Part shown: in pieces, positions 16,384-24,824 of the stretch
How positions within the stretch are numbered: the first letter of the stretch is position 1
How the letters are laid out: every line of letters starts with the position of its first letter
Assembly: GCF_026239675.1 (NCBI RefSeq)
Contig: NZ_JAPIVQ010000008.1
Location: 218,131-282,130 of the forward strand
DNA: 64,000 nt
Source: Pedobacter sp. PLR
GTDB lineage: Bacteria > Bacteroidota > Bacteroidia > Sphingobacteriales > Sphingobacteriaceae
Direction: 5' to 3'
Translations under genes and position numbers: made by a program
The notes under the pieces: generated by a model
Seen by the model: only the letters and a program-made list of their open reading frames with translations
Told to the model about the DNA's origin: nothing
The model's database searches: none

Positions 16384-18174
16384 TTACAGGCTGTTGTCTT
16401 TTACGAATGCCTTTACGACTTTCCCTCTCCCGGCTCCCGGATAGGTCATCGTATATGTTTTTACTGCGGCAGGCACAACAATCGTCTCCGCATAATTGTA
16501 AATGTTACTTTCTCCATTGGCCGTAATTTGCACCTGGCTTCCTTCTACCAGCATCAAAATATGGCAATGTTGTTTGGTTTCAATAGTTATTGTACCCTCC
16601 CATTCATAGCGTTCTACATCGTAGAAATGCTCCTCATGGGTAGGCAAATGCCAATGCTCAGCTGTTGCAGTTTGTTCCAGCAACACCGGCTTAGAAATCA
16701 GTTCCTGCTGCACCTTTTCGCCTTTTCTGGAGAAATCAATATTCTTCATGCCATGGTCGATGTTGATCGGCCTTGGCATCCCGTTTAAATCTTTCCTCAC
16801 CCAATCGTACAACTTGAAGGTGAATATATAAGGCGTACTGCTGATTTCCAATACCAGGTTATTAATCCCTGCACTGTGTACCGTACGATTAGGAATCAGG
16901 AAGAAATCATGTTTTTTAGCAGGAATCAGTTGTACATGCTGCTCAATATCCAGCGCAGTTCCGTTTTCATAGCTGCTTCTCAAATCTTTTTCAAATGATA
17001 CCGGATCACTGTCTGCGGTGAAGCCAATGTAAACACCAGCATGCTCTTTCTGATCCAGAATGTAATAAGTTTCATCCTGGGTGATTTGCTCGCCGAAGTT
17101 TTCCTGTGCGTATTTTAAAGAAGGATGGCATTGAATCGACAGGTGATCGCCATCGAAAGTATCGAGGAAGTCGAAGCGGATCGGGAAATAAGTGCCAAAT
17201 GTTTCGGCGGCTTTTCCCAGCACTGCTGAGGAATGCGCAAACATCAGCCAATCAAAAGAAAACTCCAGCATCCTGCCTTGATCTTCGATCAAAATACCAT
17301 TCTCCGGACTGATCAATTCAAAAGACCAGGCATAATTCGGAACTCCTTTCGGTAAATGAGGAATGTGTTCCATCATCCAGCTGCCACCCCATATTCCGGG
17401 TTCAAACCATGGACGTGCACGAAAAGGATGTTCGCTTAATTCAGCCAGTGCTGCCCTGAAAGTATCACCAGTCGTCCATGGAAAAACCAGTCCGTGCTGA
17501 GCATCTATAAAATAATCTATCTGAGAAAGGAGTGCTGCTTTATGTCGGTTCAATACCGGCCAATCTACAAAATAAAACCGCTTGTATTGTGCTTTTGGAT
17601 CTGCGGTTTCATTGGCGCCTACATTCAGTACGCGCCCTGCTCTGGAACGAAACTGAATCTCATTCTTAGGAATATCCAGGTAAATCAATGTTCCTTCCCA
17701 ACCTGCTAAGGCAGCACCGGTACCATAAATGATGCTTCTTGTTTCAGAGGGCTGTAATTGCTCCAGCTTTTCTGCGTCAAAGAAATCGGATACTGCTCCG
17801 CTAAAGGCTTTGCCAAAGATAGAGTTTTGGCCATCGCTATGAAGGTAAGGATGGATCATCTCTTCAATTTCCGCTGCCGGCTTTAAAGCATCCGCTACAT
17901 TGATCCAATGCCAATCAACCGAGGTCTTAGCCAGCAACACTTTACTATGCGCTACAAAGGCTTCCCAATCTACACCTACGTAACCATCAATGATCAGGTT
18001 CCCTGTTGCAGGAAGCCCGGAGAACAATTCTGCCAGATCATGACTAATATGGCCCTGACTGATCTTTCTGGTCGGATAAATATCATACTGATTGGTCTTA
18101 GCCAGGGGCTTGTTTAAAGGTAAAAGCTCCTGTTCTGTTTTTCTGGCTTCTTTCTTAAGATTTTCTGTATCCAT
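16384..18174 (-). CDS. Class I mannose-6-phosphate isomerase-like two-domain protein
   Basis: 596 aa, much longer than a lone class I isomerase. The C-terminal half (from about residue 230) has the type I phosphomannose isomerase pattern: WFEPGIWGGSWM, then LSIQCHPSLKYAQ and TVHSAGINNLVLEIS with likely zinc ligands, and a cupin tail from residue 500. The N-terminal 210 residues resemble a nucleoside/uridine-kinase fold (LIIDGYVGVDWEAF, FRSRAGRVLNVG), but the P-loop GKS/T is missing. It likely interconverts mannose- and fructose-6-phosphate. It is the first gene of an operon with the sugar porter. Confidence 0.75.
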   Translation of the reverse strand: MDTENLKKEARKTEQELLPLNKPLAKTNQYDIYPTRKISQGHISHDLAELFSGLPATGNLIIDGYVGVDWEAFVAHSKVLLAKTSVDWHWINVADALKPAAEIEEMIHPYLHSDGQNSIFGKAFSGAVSDFFDAEKLEQLQPSETRSIIYGTGAALAGWEGTLIYLDIPKNEIQFRSRAGRVLNVGANETADPKAQYKRFYFVDWPVLNRHKAALLSQIDYFIDAQHGLVFPWTTGDTFRAALAELSEHPFRARPWFEPGIWGGSWMMEHIPHLPKGVPNYAWSFELISPENGILIEDQGRMLEFSFDWLMFAHSSAVLGKAAETFGTYFPIRFDFLDTFDGDHLSIQCHPSLKYAQENFGEQITQDETYYILDQKEHAGVYIGFTADSDPVSFEKDLRSSYENGTALDIEQHVQLIPAKKHDFFLIPNRTVHSAGINNLVLEISSTPYIFTFKLYDWVRKDLNGMPRPINIDHGMKNIDFSRKGEKVQQELISKPVLLEQTATAEHWHLPTHEEHFYDVERYEWEGTITIETKQHCHILMLVEGSQVQITANGESNIYNYAETIVVPAAVKTYTMTYPGAGRGKVVKAFVKDNSL

Positions 18175-18190
18175 AATACTTGATGAAACA

Positions 18191-18222
18191 CAAATATATT
18201 ATATATGTTCGTATGTACATAC
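18191..18222 (-). promoter_or_regulatory. Promoter with overlapping 12-bp palindromic operator
   Basis: On the minus strand TATATTTG (18198-18191) matches the -7 consensus, about 20 nt before the isomerase start. Right upstream, in the -33 region, lies the perfect palindrome GTATGTACATAC (18211-18222), a plausible repressor or activator site for sugar-dependent control. The regulator is not identified in the window. Confidence 0.5.
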
Positions 18223-18285
18223 ATACTTGCCTCATATAATAAAAACATTAGACAAAATCCTGAAAATCAAGGCACTAAAATGACA

Positions 18286-18305
18286 CCCCGAATGTACATC
18301 CGGGG
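18286..18305 (-). terminator. Possible terminator after rnz
   Basis: CCCCG/CGGGG stem with a 10-nt loop, downstream of the rnz stop on the minus strand. The following T-run is weak (ATTTTAG), so confidence is modest. Confidence 0.4.
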
Positions 18306-18328
18306 ATTATTGATTGGCTAACCAGAAA

Positions 18329-19240
18329 TTAGATAGAAAAAGTACTGCCTTCTGTGGCGAGCTGCGTATGTTCAAAAACCTGTACCGCTTCTTCCAGTAA
18401 AGGCATTAAAGTCTGGTATCTGGACGAGAAATGTCCGATCAGCAACTTCGCTGCGCCGGTCGTTATCGCCGCTTCAGCAGCTTGTAAGGCCGTAGTATGG
18501 TGGGTTTGATTCGCTCTTTCCAACAGTTCATGCAAGAAAGTAGCTTCATGATACAAGGTATCACAATCTTTAATTTCTTCAAAATAGCTGCCATCGCAAA
18601 GGGTATCGGAACAATAGGCATATTTCCTCGGACGGTCAGAATCTACGGTATAGTCCAGGTTTAGCAGGATTCTACCATCAGGTAAAGTCAGGTCCACCCC
18701 TCTTTTTAACAAAGGATAGTATTCTAACGGAACGTTTTCTGCTTCCAGCTTTTCGATCACTACTTTACGCAACCTTTTCTTCTCTGTAAAGGTAAAACCA
18801 GTACAAGGAATTCTATGGTTGAGGATGATGGTAGACACGATCAGGTCTGAGTTTTCGAAAATGACAGTAGGTAGATCTGCGGTGATGGCCATAAATTCTA
18901 TCGGGTACCGGATAATGGTTTCAGAATGCTTAAACTGCAGTTCCAGAATCTCCATTAAGGCTGGAGGCCCATAAATCCGGATGGGTTTGATCCTTCCGTT
19001 CAGGTGCATGGTCGACAATAAGCCGATCAATCCGAAATAATGGTCACCATGCAAATGGCTGATGAATACAACGTCTATTTTACTCGCTTTGAAGCCAAAA
19101 CGAATCAATTGCTGCTGAGTTCCTTCTCCGCAATCAATCAGGTAAAACTTCTCATTACAGTTTAAAAGCTGTGCACTTGGATTTCTATTGTATACTGGGG
19201 TAGCGGAACTGCTTCCCAAAATGGTAACCTCAAACTTCAT
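18329..19240 (-). CDS. rnz: Ribonuclease Z
   Basis: 303 aa, the usual short-form tRNase Z length. The metallo-beta-lactamase motif SHLHGDHYFGL holds the zinc-binding His and Asp residues. Further ligands are His in ILNHRIPCTGF, Asp in YCSDTLCDG and His in IGHFSSRY; LGSSSATP is the usual N-terminal motif. It removes 3' trailers from tRNA precursors. The start codon overlaps the stop of the upstream STAS gene (TAATG), indicating translational coupling. Confidence 0.95.
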   Translation of the reverse strand: MKFEVTILGSSSATPVYNRNPSAQLLNCNEKFYLIDCGEGTQQQLIRFGFKASKIDVVFISHLHGDHYFGLIGLLSTMHLNGRIKPIRIYGPPALMEILELQFKHSETIIRYPIEFMAITADLPTVIFENSDLIVSTIILNHRIPCTGFTFTEKKRLRKVVIEKLEAENVPLEYYPLLKRGVDLTLPDGRILLNLDYTVDSDRPRKYAYCSDTLCDGSYFEEIKDCDTLYHEATFLHELLERANQTHHTTALQAAEAAITTGAAKLLIGHFSSRYQTLMPLLEEAVQVFEHTQLATEGSTFSI

Positions 19241-19626
19241 TAACCTTTATCTACACTCCCCAATAATTCCTTCTCAATCTCTTCCATAAAGATCAGGTCT
19301 GTTGCCTCATCCAATTTAGATACGATCACCAGCGACTGGTCCAGGTTAGACATTTCTAATATTTTAGCTACAACAGGGTTGATACCGGTAACGATAAACA
19401 ATCCGTTTGCATTTTTGCACAGGCGATCTCCGACTAACAGGCTGCTTAAATCCTGAGAATCATTACACTCTTTTACCGAGGATAAATCCAATACGATGTT
19501 GTGATATCCTTCTGCGTTCAATAAAATGAACTCAGATTTTAACTTTGGCGTATTGTCATTGGTAAACTTAGACTCTCTAAGCTTAAGAACCACATATTTT
19601 TCGTGCTTGTCAACTGAAAATTTCAT
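19240..19626 (-). CDS. STAS-domain protein (anti-sigma factor antagonist-like)
   Basis: 128 aa from ATG at 19626. A longer frame begins at 19686, but TACTTTAG just upstream of 19626 looks like a -7 box and the STAS fold starts at MKFSVDKHEKYVVLKLRES. The domain contains IVLDLSSVKECNDSQDLSSLL; the Ser in NDSQ aligns with the serine phosphorylated in SpoIIAA-type proteins. No partner kinase or anti-sigma gene is adjacent. It overlaps rnz by one base. The regulatory role is inferred from family only. Confidence 0.75.
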   Translation of the reverse strand: MKFSVDKHEKYVVLKLRESKFTNDNTPKLKSEFILLNAEGYHNIVLDLSSVKECNDSQDLSSLLVGDRLCKNANGLFIVTGINPVVAKILEMSNLDQSLVIVSKLDEATDLIFMEEIEKELLGSVDKG

Positions 19627-19741
19627 GATATTGATTGGTTTATTTCTATTGCTAAAGTAATTAATTTTATCTGTTATTAGCGTCAATCGGGCTAATAAAT
19701 CATTAATAAAAGTCCAGGTAAGGGGATTTGAACCACAAAAA

Positions 19742-19781
19742 ACAGCCGCCGATATCAGGAAAACCTGTAACCGGCGGCTGT
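19742..19781 (-). terminator. Terminator of purC
   Basis: ACAGCCGCCG pairs with CGGCGGCTGT, with an inner CAGG-AAAA-CCTG stem. On the minus strand it is followed by TTTTTTG. It lies 28 nt after the purC stop. Confidence 0.85.
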
Positions 19782-19808
19782 AAATAACCTATAAAACCAC
19801 AGAAAGGA

Positions 19809-20762
19809 TTAGTTTCCTAAAAGCTGGTTCAGAGATTTAGTAACGTTAGCTTCAATACGTTGAATCACATTCGACGCTTCGTTTTTCACAAAAGTATCAC
19901 CTGTAATCTGCTCATAAAGCTCAATATAACGCTCAGAAATAGAGTTTACAATCTCCGGAGTCATCACCGGAACTTCTTGTCCGTCTTTACCCTGGAAACC
20001 GTTCTCGATTAACCATTTACGTACAAACTCTTTTGACAATTGTTTTTGAGGCTCATTGGCATCCTGACGTGCTGCATAACCTTCCGCATAGAAATAACGG
20101 GAAGAATCAGGCGTATGGATTTCATCGATCAAAAAGATCTCATCGCCAACTTTACCAAATTCATACTTTGTATCTACGAGAATCAGGCCGCGTTCTGCTG
20201 CCATTTCTGTACCACGTGCATAAAGCGCTAAAGTATAAGCTTCCAGCTGTGTATAATCTTCAACAGAAACAATCCCTTTTGCCAGGATATCTGCTCTTGA
20301 AATGTCTTCATCATGACCTACAGCAGCTTTAGTAGTTGGCGTAATGATGGCCTGAGGTAATTTATCATTTTCTTTCAGTCCTTCTGGTAAAGCTACCCCG
20401 CAAACACTACGTTTACCGGCGCTATACTCTCTCCAGGCATGACCTGCAAGGTATCCACGGACTACCATTTCTACTTTGAAAGGCTCACAAATGCGGCCGA
20501 TGGTTACCATTTCATCCGGTACATCGATTACCCAGTTTGGTACGATATCTTTGGTCGCATTTAAAAATTTAGCGGCAATCTGATTGAGTACCTGCCCTTT
20601 AAAAGGCACTGCTTCGGGTAATACTACATCGAATGCAGATATTCTATCGGTCACCACCATCGCCATAAACTGGTTGTTGATGGTGTATACGTCGCGCACT
20701 TTTCCCTTGTAAAAATTGCTTTGCTTTGGAAAGCTGAAATTGGTTTCTTTAATTGCTGTCAT
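19809..20762 (-). CDS. purC: Phosphoribosylaminoimidazole-succinocarboxamide synthase
   Basis: 317 aa from ATG at 20762; a TTG four codons upstream extends the frame but is not needed. SAICAR synthetase signatures are KGKVRDVYTI near the N-terminus, VVTDRISAFDVVLP, RGYLAGHAWREY and LVDTKYEFGK, followed by LIDEIHTPDSSRY. It joins aspartate to CAIR with ATP in purine synthesis. This is the longer form (about 300 aa) found in Bacteroidetes and yeast rather than the 240-aa form of E. coli. phoH lies 38 nt upstream on the same strand. Confidence 0.96.
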   Translation of the reverse strand: MTAIKETNFSFPKQSNFYKGKVRDVYTINNQFMAMVVTDRISAFDVVLPEAVPFKGQVLNQIAAKFLNATKDIVPNWVIDVPDEMVTIGRICEPFKVEMVVRGYLAGHAWREYSAGKRSVCGVALPEGLKENDKLPQAIITPTTKAAVGHDEDISRADILAKGIVSVEDYTQLEAYTLALYARGTEMAAERGLILVDTKYEFGKVGDEIFLIDEIHTPDSSRYFYAEGYAARQDANEPQKQLSKEFVRKWLIENGFQGKDGQEVPVMTPEIVNSISERYIELYEQITGDTFVKNEASNVIQRIEANVTKSLNQLLGN

Positions 20763-20800
20763 GGTATTTGCCAAAGAGCTGTTGTGTTATTTGTTCTTAA

Positions 20801-21772
20801 TTATTGGATATCGCCGTAGGCTTGTAAAATTCTTTTTACCAGTTTGTGCCGCACTACATCTTCCCCCGTCAGGTAAACAATTTCAATACCAGGAATATCG
20901 TCTAAGATACGCAGGGCGTTAAACAGGCCAGACATTTGCTTTTTCGGCAAATCGATCTGGGTGATATCGCCGGTCACAATAAACTTAGCAGAAGGGCCCA
21001 TCCGGGTGAGGAACATCTTCAACTGAAGGTCAGTTGAGTTCTGGGCCTCATCCAGAATCACAAAACAGTTATCGAGTGTCCTGCCACGCATAAATGCCAA
21101 AGGGGCAATTTCTATGGTTCTATTCTCAATATATTGCTTTAATTTTTCCGCTGGAATCATATCATCCAGGGCATCATATAGTGGTCTAAGGTAAGGATCT
21201 ACTTTTTCCTTCAGATCGCCGGGCAGGAAGCCCAGGTTTTCCCCTGCTTCTACCGCAGGTCTGGTTAAAATGATCCTTTTAATTTCTTTATTTTTCAATG
21301 CCCGCACCGCCAATGCTACTGCGGTATAGGTTTTTCCTGTTCCTGCAGGGCCTATGGCGAACAAAACATCATTCTTCACCATGCTGTCTACCATACGTCT
21401 CTGGTTCGCGGTTCTGGCTTTCACCATCAAACCATTCGTTCCAAATACGATAACCTCACCACCACCTCCGGTAATTACCGCAGGCTTTTCCGTTCCACTT
21501 TCAGGAACAGCCTTTTTCAGGCTGGCATGAAGGATGTTTTCCACGTCAATGGTGTTCAAACCCAGGTTCTCTTCCAGTCTCGTCAACAAAAGAATATACT
21601 TTTGCTCAAAAACTTTAAGTTCTTTTTCATCGCCAAACACTTTCAGTTCAATCCCTCTTGCCACCAATTTAAGTTTGGGAAAAGCGTTCTTAATCAGCTC
21701 ATAGTGCTCATTATTTGCTCCCCAAAACTGTACCGGATCTACCGATTCTAATGTTAAAATAAGTTCGTTCAA
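20801..21772 (-). CDS. phoH: PhoH-family P-loop ATPase
   Basis: 323 aa. Walker A is FAIGPAGTGKTYTAVA, Walker B FVILDEAQNST, with TRPAVEAGENLGFLPGDLKEKVDPY and FIVTGDITQIDLP, all PhoH signatures. An N-terminal extension of about 110 residues precedes the ATPase domain. PhoH-like proteins are cytosolic ATPases tied to RNA metabolism. The start is TTG at 21772; no ATG is available before the conserved region. It precedes purC on the same strand and diverges from the SAM-hydrolase gene. Confidence 0.92.
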   Translation of the reverse strand: MNELILTLESVDPVQFWGANNEHYELIKNAFPKLKLVARGIELKVFGDEKELKVFEQKYILLLTRLEENLGLNTIDVENILHASLKKAVPESGTEKPAVITGGGGEVIVFGTNGLMVKARTANQRRMVDSMVKNDVLFAIGPAGTGKTYTAVALAVRALKNKEIKRIILTRPAVEAGENLGFLPGDLKEKVDPYLRPLYDALDDMIPAEKLKQYIENRTIEIAPLAFMRGRTLDNCFVILDEAQNSTDLQLKMFLTRMGPSAKFIVTGDITQIDLPKKQMSGLFNALRILDDIPGIEIVYLTGEDVVRHKLVKRILQAYGDIQ

Positions 21773-21810
21773 AATATTGTTTTTTAGTAAGAGGTGTATA
21801 TTTTGATATA

Positions 21811-21872
21811 AAAATTGAATATTTGTAGGCGAATTGCCGCTTACGCAAGATTAAGAATAAATATTCAATTTT
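21811..21872 (+). repeat. Inverted repeat forming a 5'-leader hairpin before the SAM hydroxide adenosyltransferase gene
   Basis: AAAATTGAATATTT (21811-21824) is the exact reverse complement of AAATATTCAATTTT (21859-21872). An inner stem GTAGGCG/CGCTTAC (one G-U pair) lies between. The 3' arm ends 2 nt before the ATG, so the folded RNA would cover the ribosome-binding region. Confidence 0.65.
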
Positions 21873-21874
21873 TA

Positions 21875-22654
21875 ATGGCCATAATTACATTAACAACAGA
21901 TTTAGGTTCAAAAGATTTTTATCAGGCTGCCCTTAAAGGCAGTATCCTGAGCATCTTGCCTACAGCAAATATTGTTGATGTGACACATGAGGTTCCTTCC
22001 TTCAACATTTCTTATGCAGCATTCGTTTTAAAAAATGTTTACCCTTATTTTCCTAAAGGCACCGTCCATTTAATCGGAATTGACTCCGTTTTTAGTGAAA
22101 ACACCCGATATATTGCGTTAAAATACAGGGACCACTTTTTTGTTGGTGCCGACAACGGGATTTTTTCTTTATTGTTTGAAGACCTGCCGGAAGAGATCGT
22201 GGAACTGAACATCATGCAGGACCTCAAATATCTCCATTTCCCATTGGTAGATATCTTCGTAAAAGCGGCCATTCACCTGGCTAAAGGTGGCAGGTTAAAA
22301 GACATTGGGATGCCTACCGACAACATCGAGGAACGCATGCTATTAAACCCTGTGATTGAGCGTGATATCATCCGCGGAAGTGTCATTTATATCGACACGT
22401 TCTCCAATGTAATCACCAACATTACGAAAGAACTATTCACCAAAATTCAGCGCAACCGCGACTTCACCCTGTACTTCCGGAAAAGCGAGACCATTACCCA
22501 ACTCAGCTGGCATTATAACGAAGTTCCTGAAGGTGAAAAGCTATGTCTTTTTGGCATTAGTAACCACCTGGAAATCGCGATTAACAAAGGAAAAGCAAGC
22601 GGTTTATTAGGCTTACACCTCAATGACATCATCAGAGTCGAATTTCATCCTTAA
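21875..22654 (+). CDS. SAM hydroxide adenosyltransferase-like protein (DUF62)
   Basis: 259 aa from ATG at 21875 (an in-frame TTG at 21815 lies in the leader hairpin and is rejected). The protein opens ITLTTDLGSKDFYQAALKG, with the Asp of TTDLG and the downstream GIDSVFSENTRYIA and GADNGIFS motifs characteristic of the DUF62/duf-62 family. This family hydrolyses S-adenosylmethionine to adenosine and methionine using water, and is related to the fluorinase and chlorinase. A small ABM-domain gene follows 10 nt later. Physiological purpose is uncertain; SAM homeostasis is the likely one. Confidence 0.88.
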   Translation: MAIITLTTDLGSKDFYQAALKGSILSILPTANIVDVTHEVPSFNISYAAFVLKNVYPYFPKGTVHLIGIDSVFSENTRYIALKYRDHFFVGADNGIFSLLFEDLPEEIVELNIMQDLKYLHFPLVDIFVKAAIHLAKGGRLKDIGMPTDNIEERMLLNPVIERDIIRGSVIYIDTFSNVITNITKELFTKIQRNRDFTLYFRKSETITQLSWHYNEVPEGEKLCLFGISNHLEIAINKGKASGLLGLHLNDIIRVEFHP

Positions 22655-22664
22655 CCTATAAAAA

Positions 22665-22949
22665 ATGCTTACTCGTCTGGTAAAAATGCAGTTTAACGCG
22701 GACTTTGTAGCGGAATTCCAGGAGAATTTCAAAGCAGTACAACCTCAAATCGCTGCGTTTAAAGGCTGTAGCAGCGTTCAATTGCTGCAAGACTCACAAC
22801 AGGCCAACACCTTCTTTACCATCAGTCACTGGCAGGATGAGGCCCATCTGGAAGATTACAGGCGCTCTCCCCTATTCAGAGAAACCTGGGCCAAAGTAAA
22901 ACCCAATTTCGCAGCTAAAGCTGAGGCATGGAGTTTGCTGATACCATAG
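22665..22949 (+). CDS. Antibiotic biosynthesis monooxygenase (ABM)-domain protein
   Basis: 94 aa dimeric ferredoxin-like ABM fold: LTRLVKMQF, then FKGCSSVQLLQD, FFTISHWQDEAHLEDYRRSPLF and the C-terminal AEAWSLLIP. Such small proteins can be haem- or quinol-related oxygenases or simply small-molecule binders. Catalytic function cannot be assigned here. It sits 10 nt after the DUF62 gene and 16 nt before the next gene, suggesting an operon of three. Confidence 0.8.
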   Translation: MLTRLVKMQFNADFVAEFQENFKAVQPQIAAFKGCSSVQLLQDSQQANTFFTISHWQDEAHLEDYRRSPLFRETWAKVKPNFAAKAEAWSLLIP

Positions 22950-22965
22950 AAAGAAACACACACAA

Positions 22966-23517
22966 ATGATTAAAAATTGCTTACTGCTGCTTTTGGCTGG
23001 ATTTTTCAGCTTAAATGCGGCAGCCATACGGGTTGATACGAGTGCTTACCAGTTGCAACGATTGAAAATCAATGCCTTACTGGCAGAGCGCAGCGCGAGA
23101 TTCGGACAATATGACCAGAGTCTGGACGCCAGAACGGGAATATTTGGTTTTCAAACCAAAAGAGACATCAAGAATTCTAATGAAATACTCCGACAAATTG
23201 TCCTGAACGACAATAACGTTTTCAAGGAGCTGAAAGTACTCATGGATTATAAAGACCAGGAGGTAAAAAACGTGATCATCACTTCCAATACCTCAAACGG
23301 CAGAATCCAGAGTTACATGCTGTCCATCAAGAAATTGCAGGACCAGAATCAGAACCTGAAAACGGAAATCAGGAAGATAGAAAACGGGAAAAGCTTTTAC
23401 TATTGGGTCATTGGATTTTTAGGTTTACTGATTGTTGGAATGGTTTGGTTCGGCTATAAAAAAGGTTTGTTTAACGACCTGCTTAAAGGAATAAAAGGAA
23501 ACATTAAGCTCAGTTAA
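22966..23517 (+). CDS. Envelope protein of unknown function with coiled coil and C-terminal membrane anchor
   Basis: 183 aa. A signal peptide (LLLLLAGFFSLNAAAIR) is followed by a charged helical region with a coiled-coil stretch (IQSYMLSIKKLQDQNQNLKTE, residues 112-132). A single membrane segment (YWVIGFLGLLIVGMVWFGY) and a basic tail (KGIKGNIKLS) end the protein. It should sit in the inner membrane with its helical part in the periplasm. No family is recognised. It is the third gene of the DUF62 operon and converges with the DUF1015 gene. Confidence 0.7.
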   Translation: MIKNCLLLLLAGFFSLNAAAIRVDTSAYQLQRLKINALLAERSARFGQYDQSLDARTGIFGFQTKRDIKNSNEILRQIVLNDNNVFKELKVLMDYKDQEVKNVIITSNTSNGRIQSYMLSIKKLQDQNQNLKTEIRKIENGKSFYYWVIGFLGLLIVGMVWFGYKKGLFNDLLKGIKGNIKLS

Positions 23518-23523
23518 AATAAC

Positions 23524-24768
23524 TTAATTAAAATAATTCGTTAAGAGTCCGACTAAAAACTTCGGCTCTACCCATGTTGATTTCGGTGGCATGACGCCAT
23601 CAGCTTCTGCCACTGCAATCACCTGTTCAACTGAAGTCGGGAATAAAGTAAAAGCAATTACAAACAAGCCATTATCCACTTTCTCCTGCAATTCACTCAG
23701 CTTTGTCCGCCCTCCTTCAAAGGTAATCCGCGCATCCGTTCTCGGGTCTTTAATGCCCAGAACCGGCTCCAGAATGAAATTCTGTAGAATACTCACATCC
23801 AATACCCCTACCGGATCATGCTCGTCATAAATGCCCGACTTAGGTTTCAGCACATACCATTGTCCGCTGAAATACATCCCTATTTCATGTAAATGAGCAG
23901 GCTTCACTATTTCCTGCACCGGAACAACCTCAAAATTCTGATTTAAAGCGTCCATAAAATCAGTTTCAGTCAGCGCGCCTAAATCCCTGACCAGCCTGTT
24001 AAATTCCAGCACCTTTACCTCTTCGGTATTCATGTAAACCGTCGTGAAATAGTTATAGAGTTCGGATCCGTTATGTTTACCGCCGTTTAAAGCTTGTTTT
24101 TGCAATCCCATTTTAGCCATTGAAGCAGCGCGATGGTGACCATCGGCAATGTATACGGCAGGAATTGCAGCAAAAGCAGCCACCATTTCCTGTAAATCCT
24201 GAGGATCAGCGATTGCCCAGATCCGGTGTTCACTATGGTCCGCAAAAACGAAATCAAGCGCGGGTTCCAATGCGGTGTATTTATCAATCAGCCTGTTTAT
24301 CGTAGGATCAGGATGGTAAGTAATCAGGACCGGATTGGCATCCAGACCGGTTTGTTGCAGGTAATCCGCCAATAGCTTCTCCCTGCGTTCTACTGTAGAT
24401 TCGTGCTTTTTGATACGCCCTTCCAGGTAATCATTGATGTGCGTCAAGGTCCATATTCCGGTCTGACACAGGCCATCATGCAACACCTGATACACATAAA
24501 TCACCGGTACGGCTTCTCGCTCCAGATAATGATGTTCCAGAAAACCTTCAAAGTTCTCGGCAATTTTCTTGAAAATCAGTTCTTGTCTGGTGCCTCTGAG
24601 GTAAGGATTGTCCAGTTCGGGATTAATCAGGTGCAGAAAGCTGCAACTGTTCTCGGAAGCGATCAACCGGGCTTCCCCTGATCCATAGTGTTCCAATGGA
24701 CGGGTTACCACCTTAGATTGCAGGTGTGATGCAGGTTTTAATCCGCAAAAAGGCTTTATATTTGGCAT
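23524..24768 (-). CDS. DUF1015 family protein
   Basis: 414 aa from ATG at 24768, where MPNIKPFCGLKP matches the family's usual start; a GTG nine codons upstream lies within a hairpin and is rejected. Conserved elements include RLIASENSCSFLHLINPE, VYQVLHDGLCQTGIW, IADGHHRAASM and LDVSILQNFILEPVLGI. DUF1015 proteins are very often encoded beside serC and serA across many phyla, as here, which points to a link with serine metabolism, but the biochemical role is unknown. It follows serA by 56 nt with a terminator-like hairpin in between. Confidence 0.9.
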   Translation of the reverse strand: MPNIKPFCGLKPASHLQSKVVTRPLEHYGSGEARLIASENSCSFLHLINPELDNPYLRGTRQELIFKKIAENFEGFLEHHYLEREAVPVIYVYQVLHDGLCQTGIWTLTHINDYLEGRIKKHESTVERREKLLADYLQQTGLDANPVLITYHPDPTINRLIDKYTALEPALDFVFADHSEHRIWAIADPQDLQEMVAAFAAIPAVYIADGHHRAASMAKMGLQKQALNGGKHNGSELYNYFTTVYMNTEEVKVLEFNRLVRDLGALTETDFMDALNQNFEVVPVQEIVKPAHLHEIGMYFSGQWYVLKPKSGIYDEHDPVGVLDVSILQNFILEPVLGIKDPRTDARITFEGGRTKLSELQEKVDNGLFVIAFTLFPTSVEQVIAVAEADGVMPPKSTWVEPKFLVGLLTNYFN

Positions 24769-24782
24769 AGGAGGAATAAATA

Positions 24783-24806
24783 AGGTGCCCAACACTTAGG
24801 GCACCT
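24783..24806 (-). terminator. Hairpin between serA and the DUF1015 gene
   Basis: AGGTGCCC/GGGCACCT stem with an 8-nt loop, followed on the minus strand by TTATTTATT. It may lower transcription into the DUF1015 gene or mark the 3' end of serA mRNA. Confidence 0.6.
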
Positions 24807-24824
24807 CATTAAAAGCTATTGATA

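Noticed and set aside
19711..19738. tRNA T-arm-like sequence (minus strand GGTTCAAATCCCC)
   Set aside because: The T-stem does not pair, there is no anticodon or acceptor partner, and no CCA; taken as chance or a tiny remnant.
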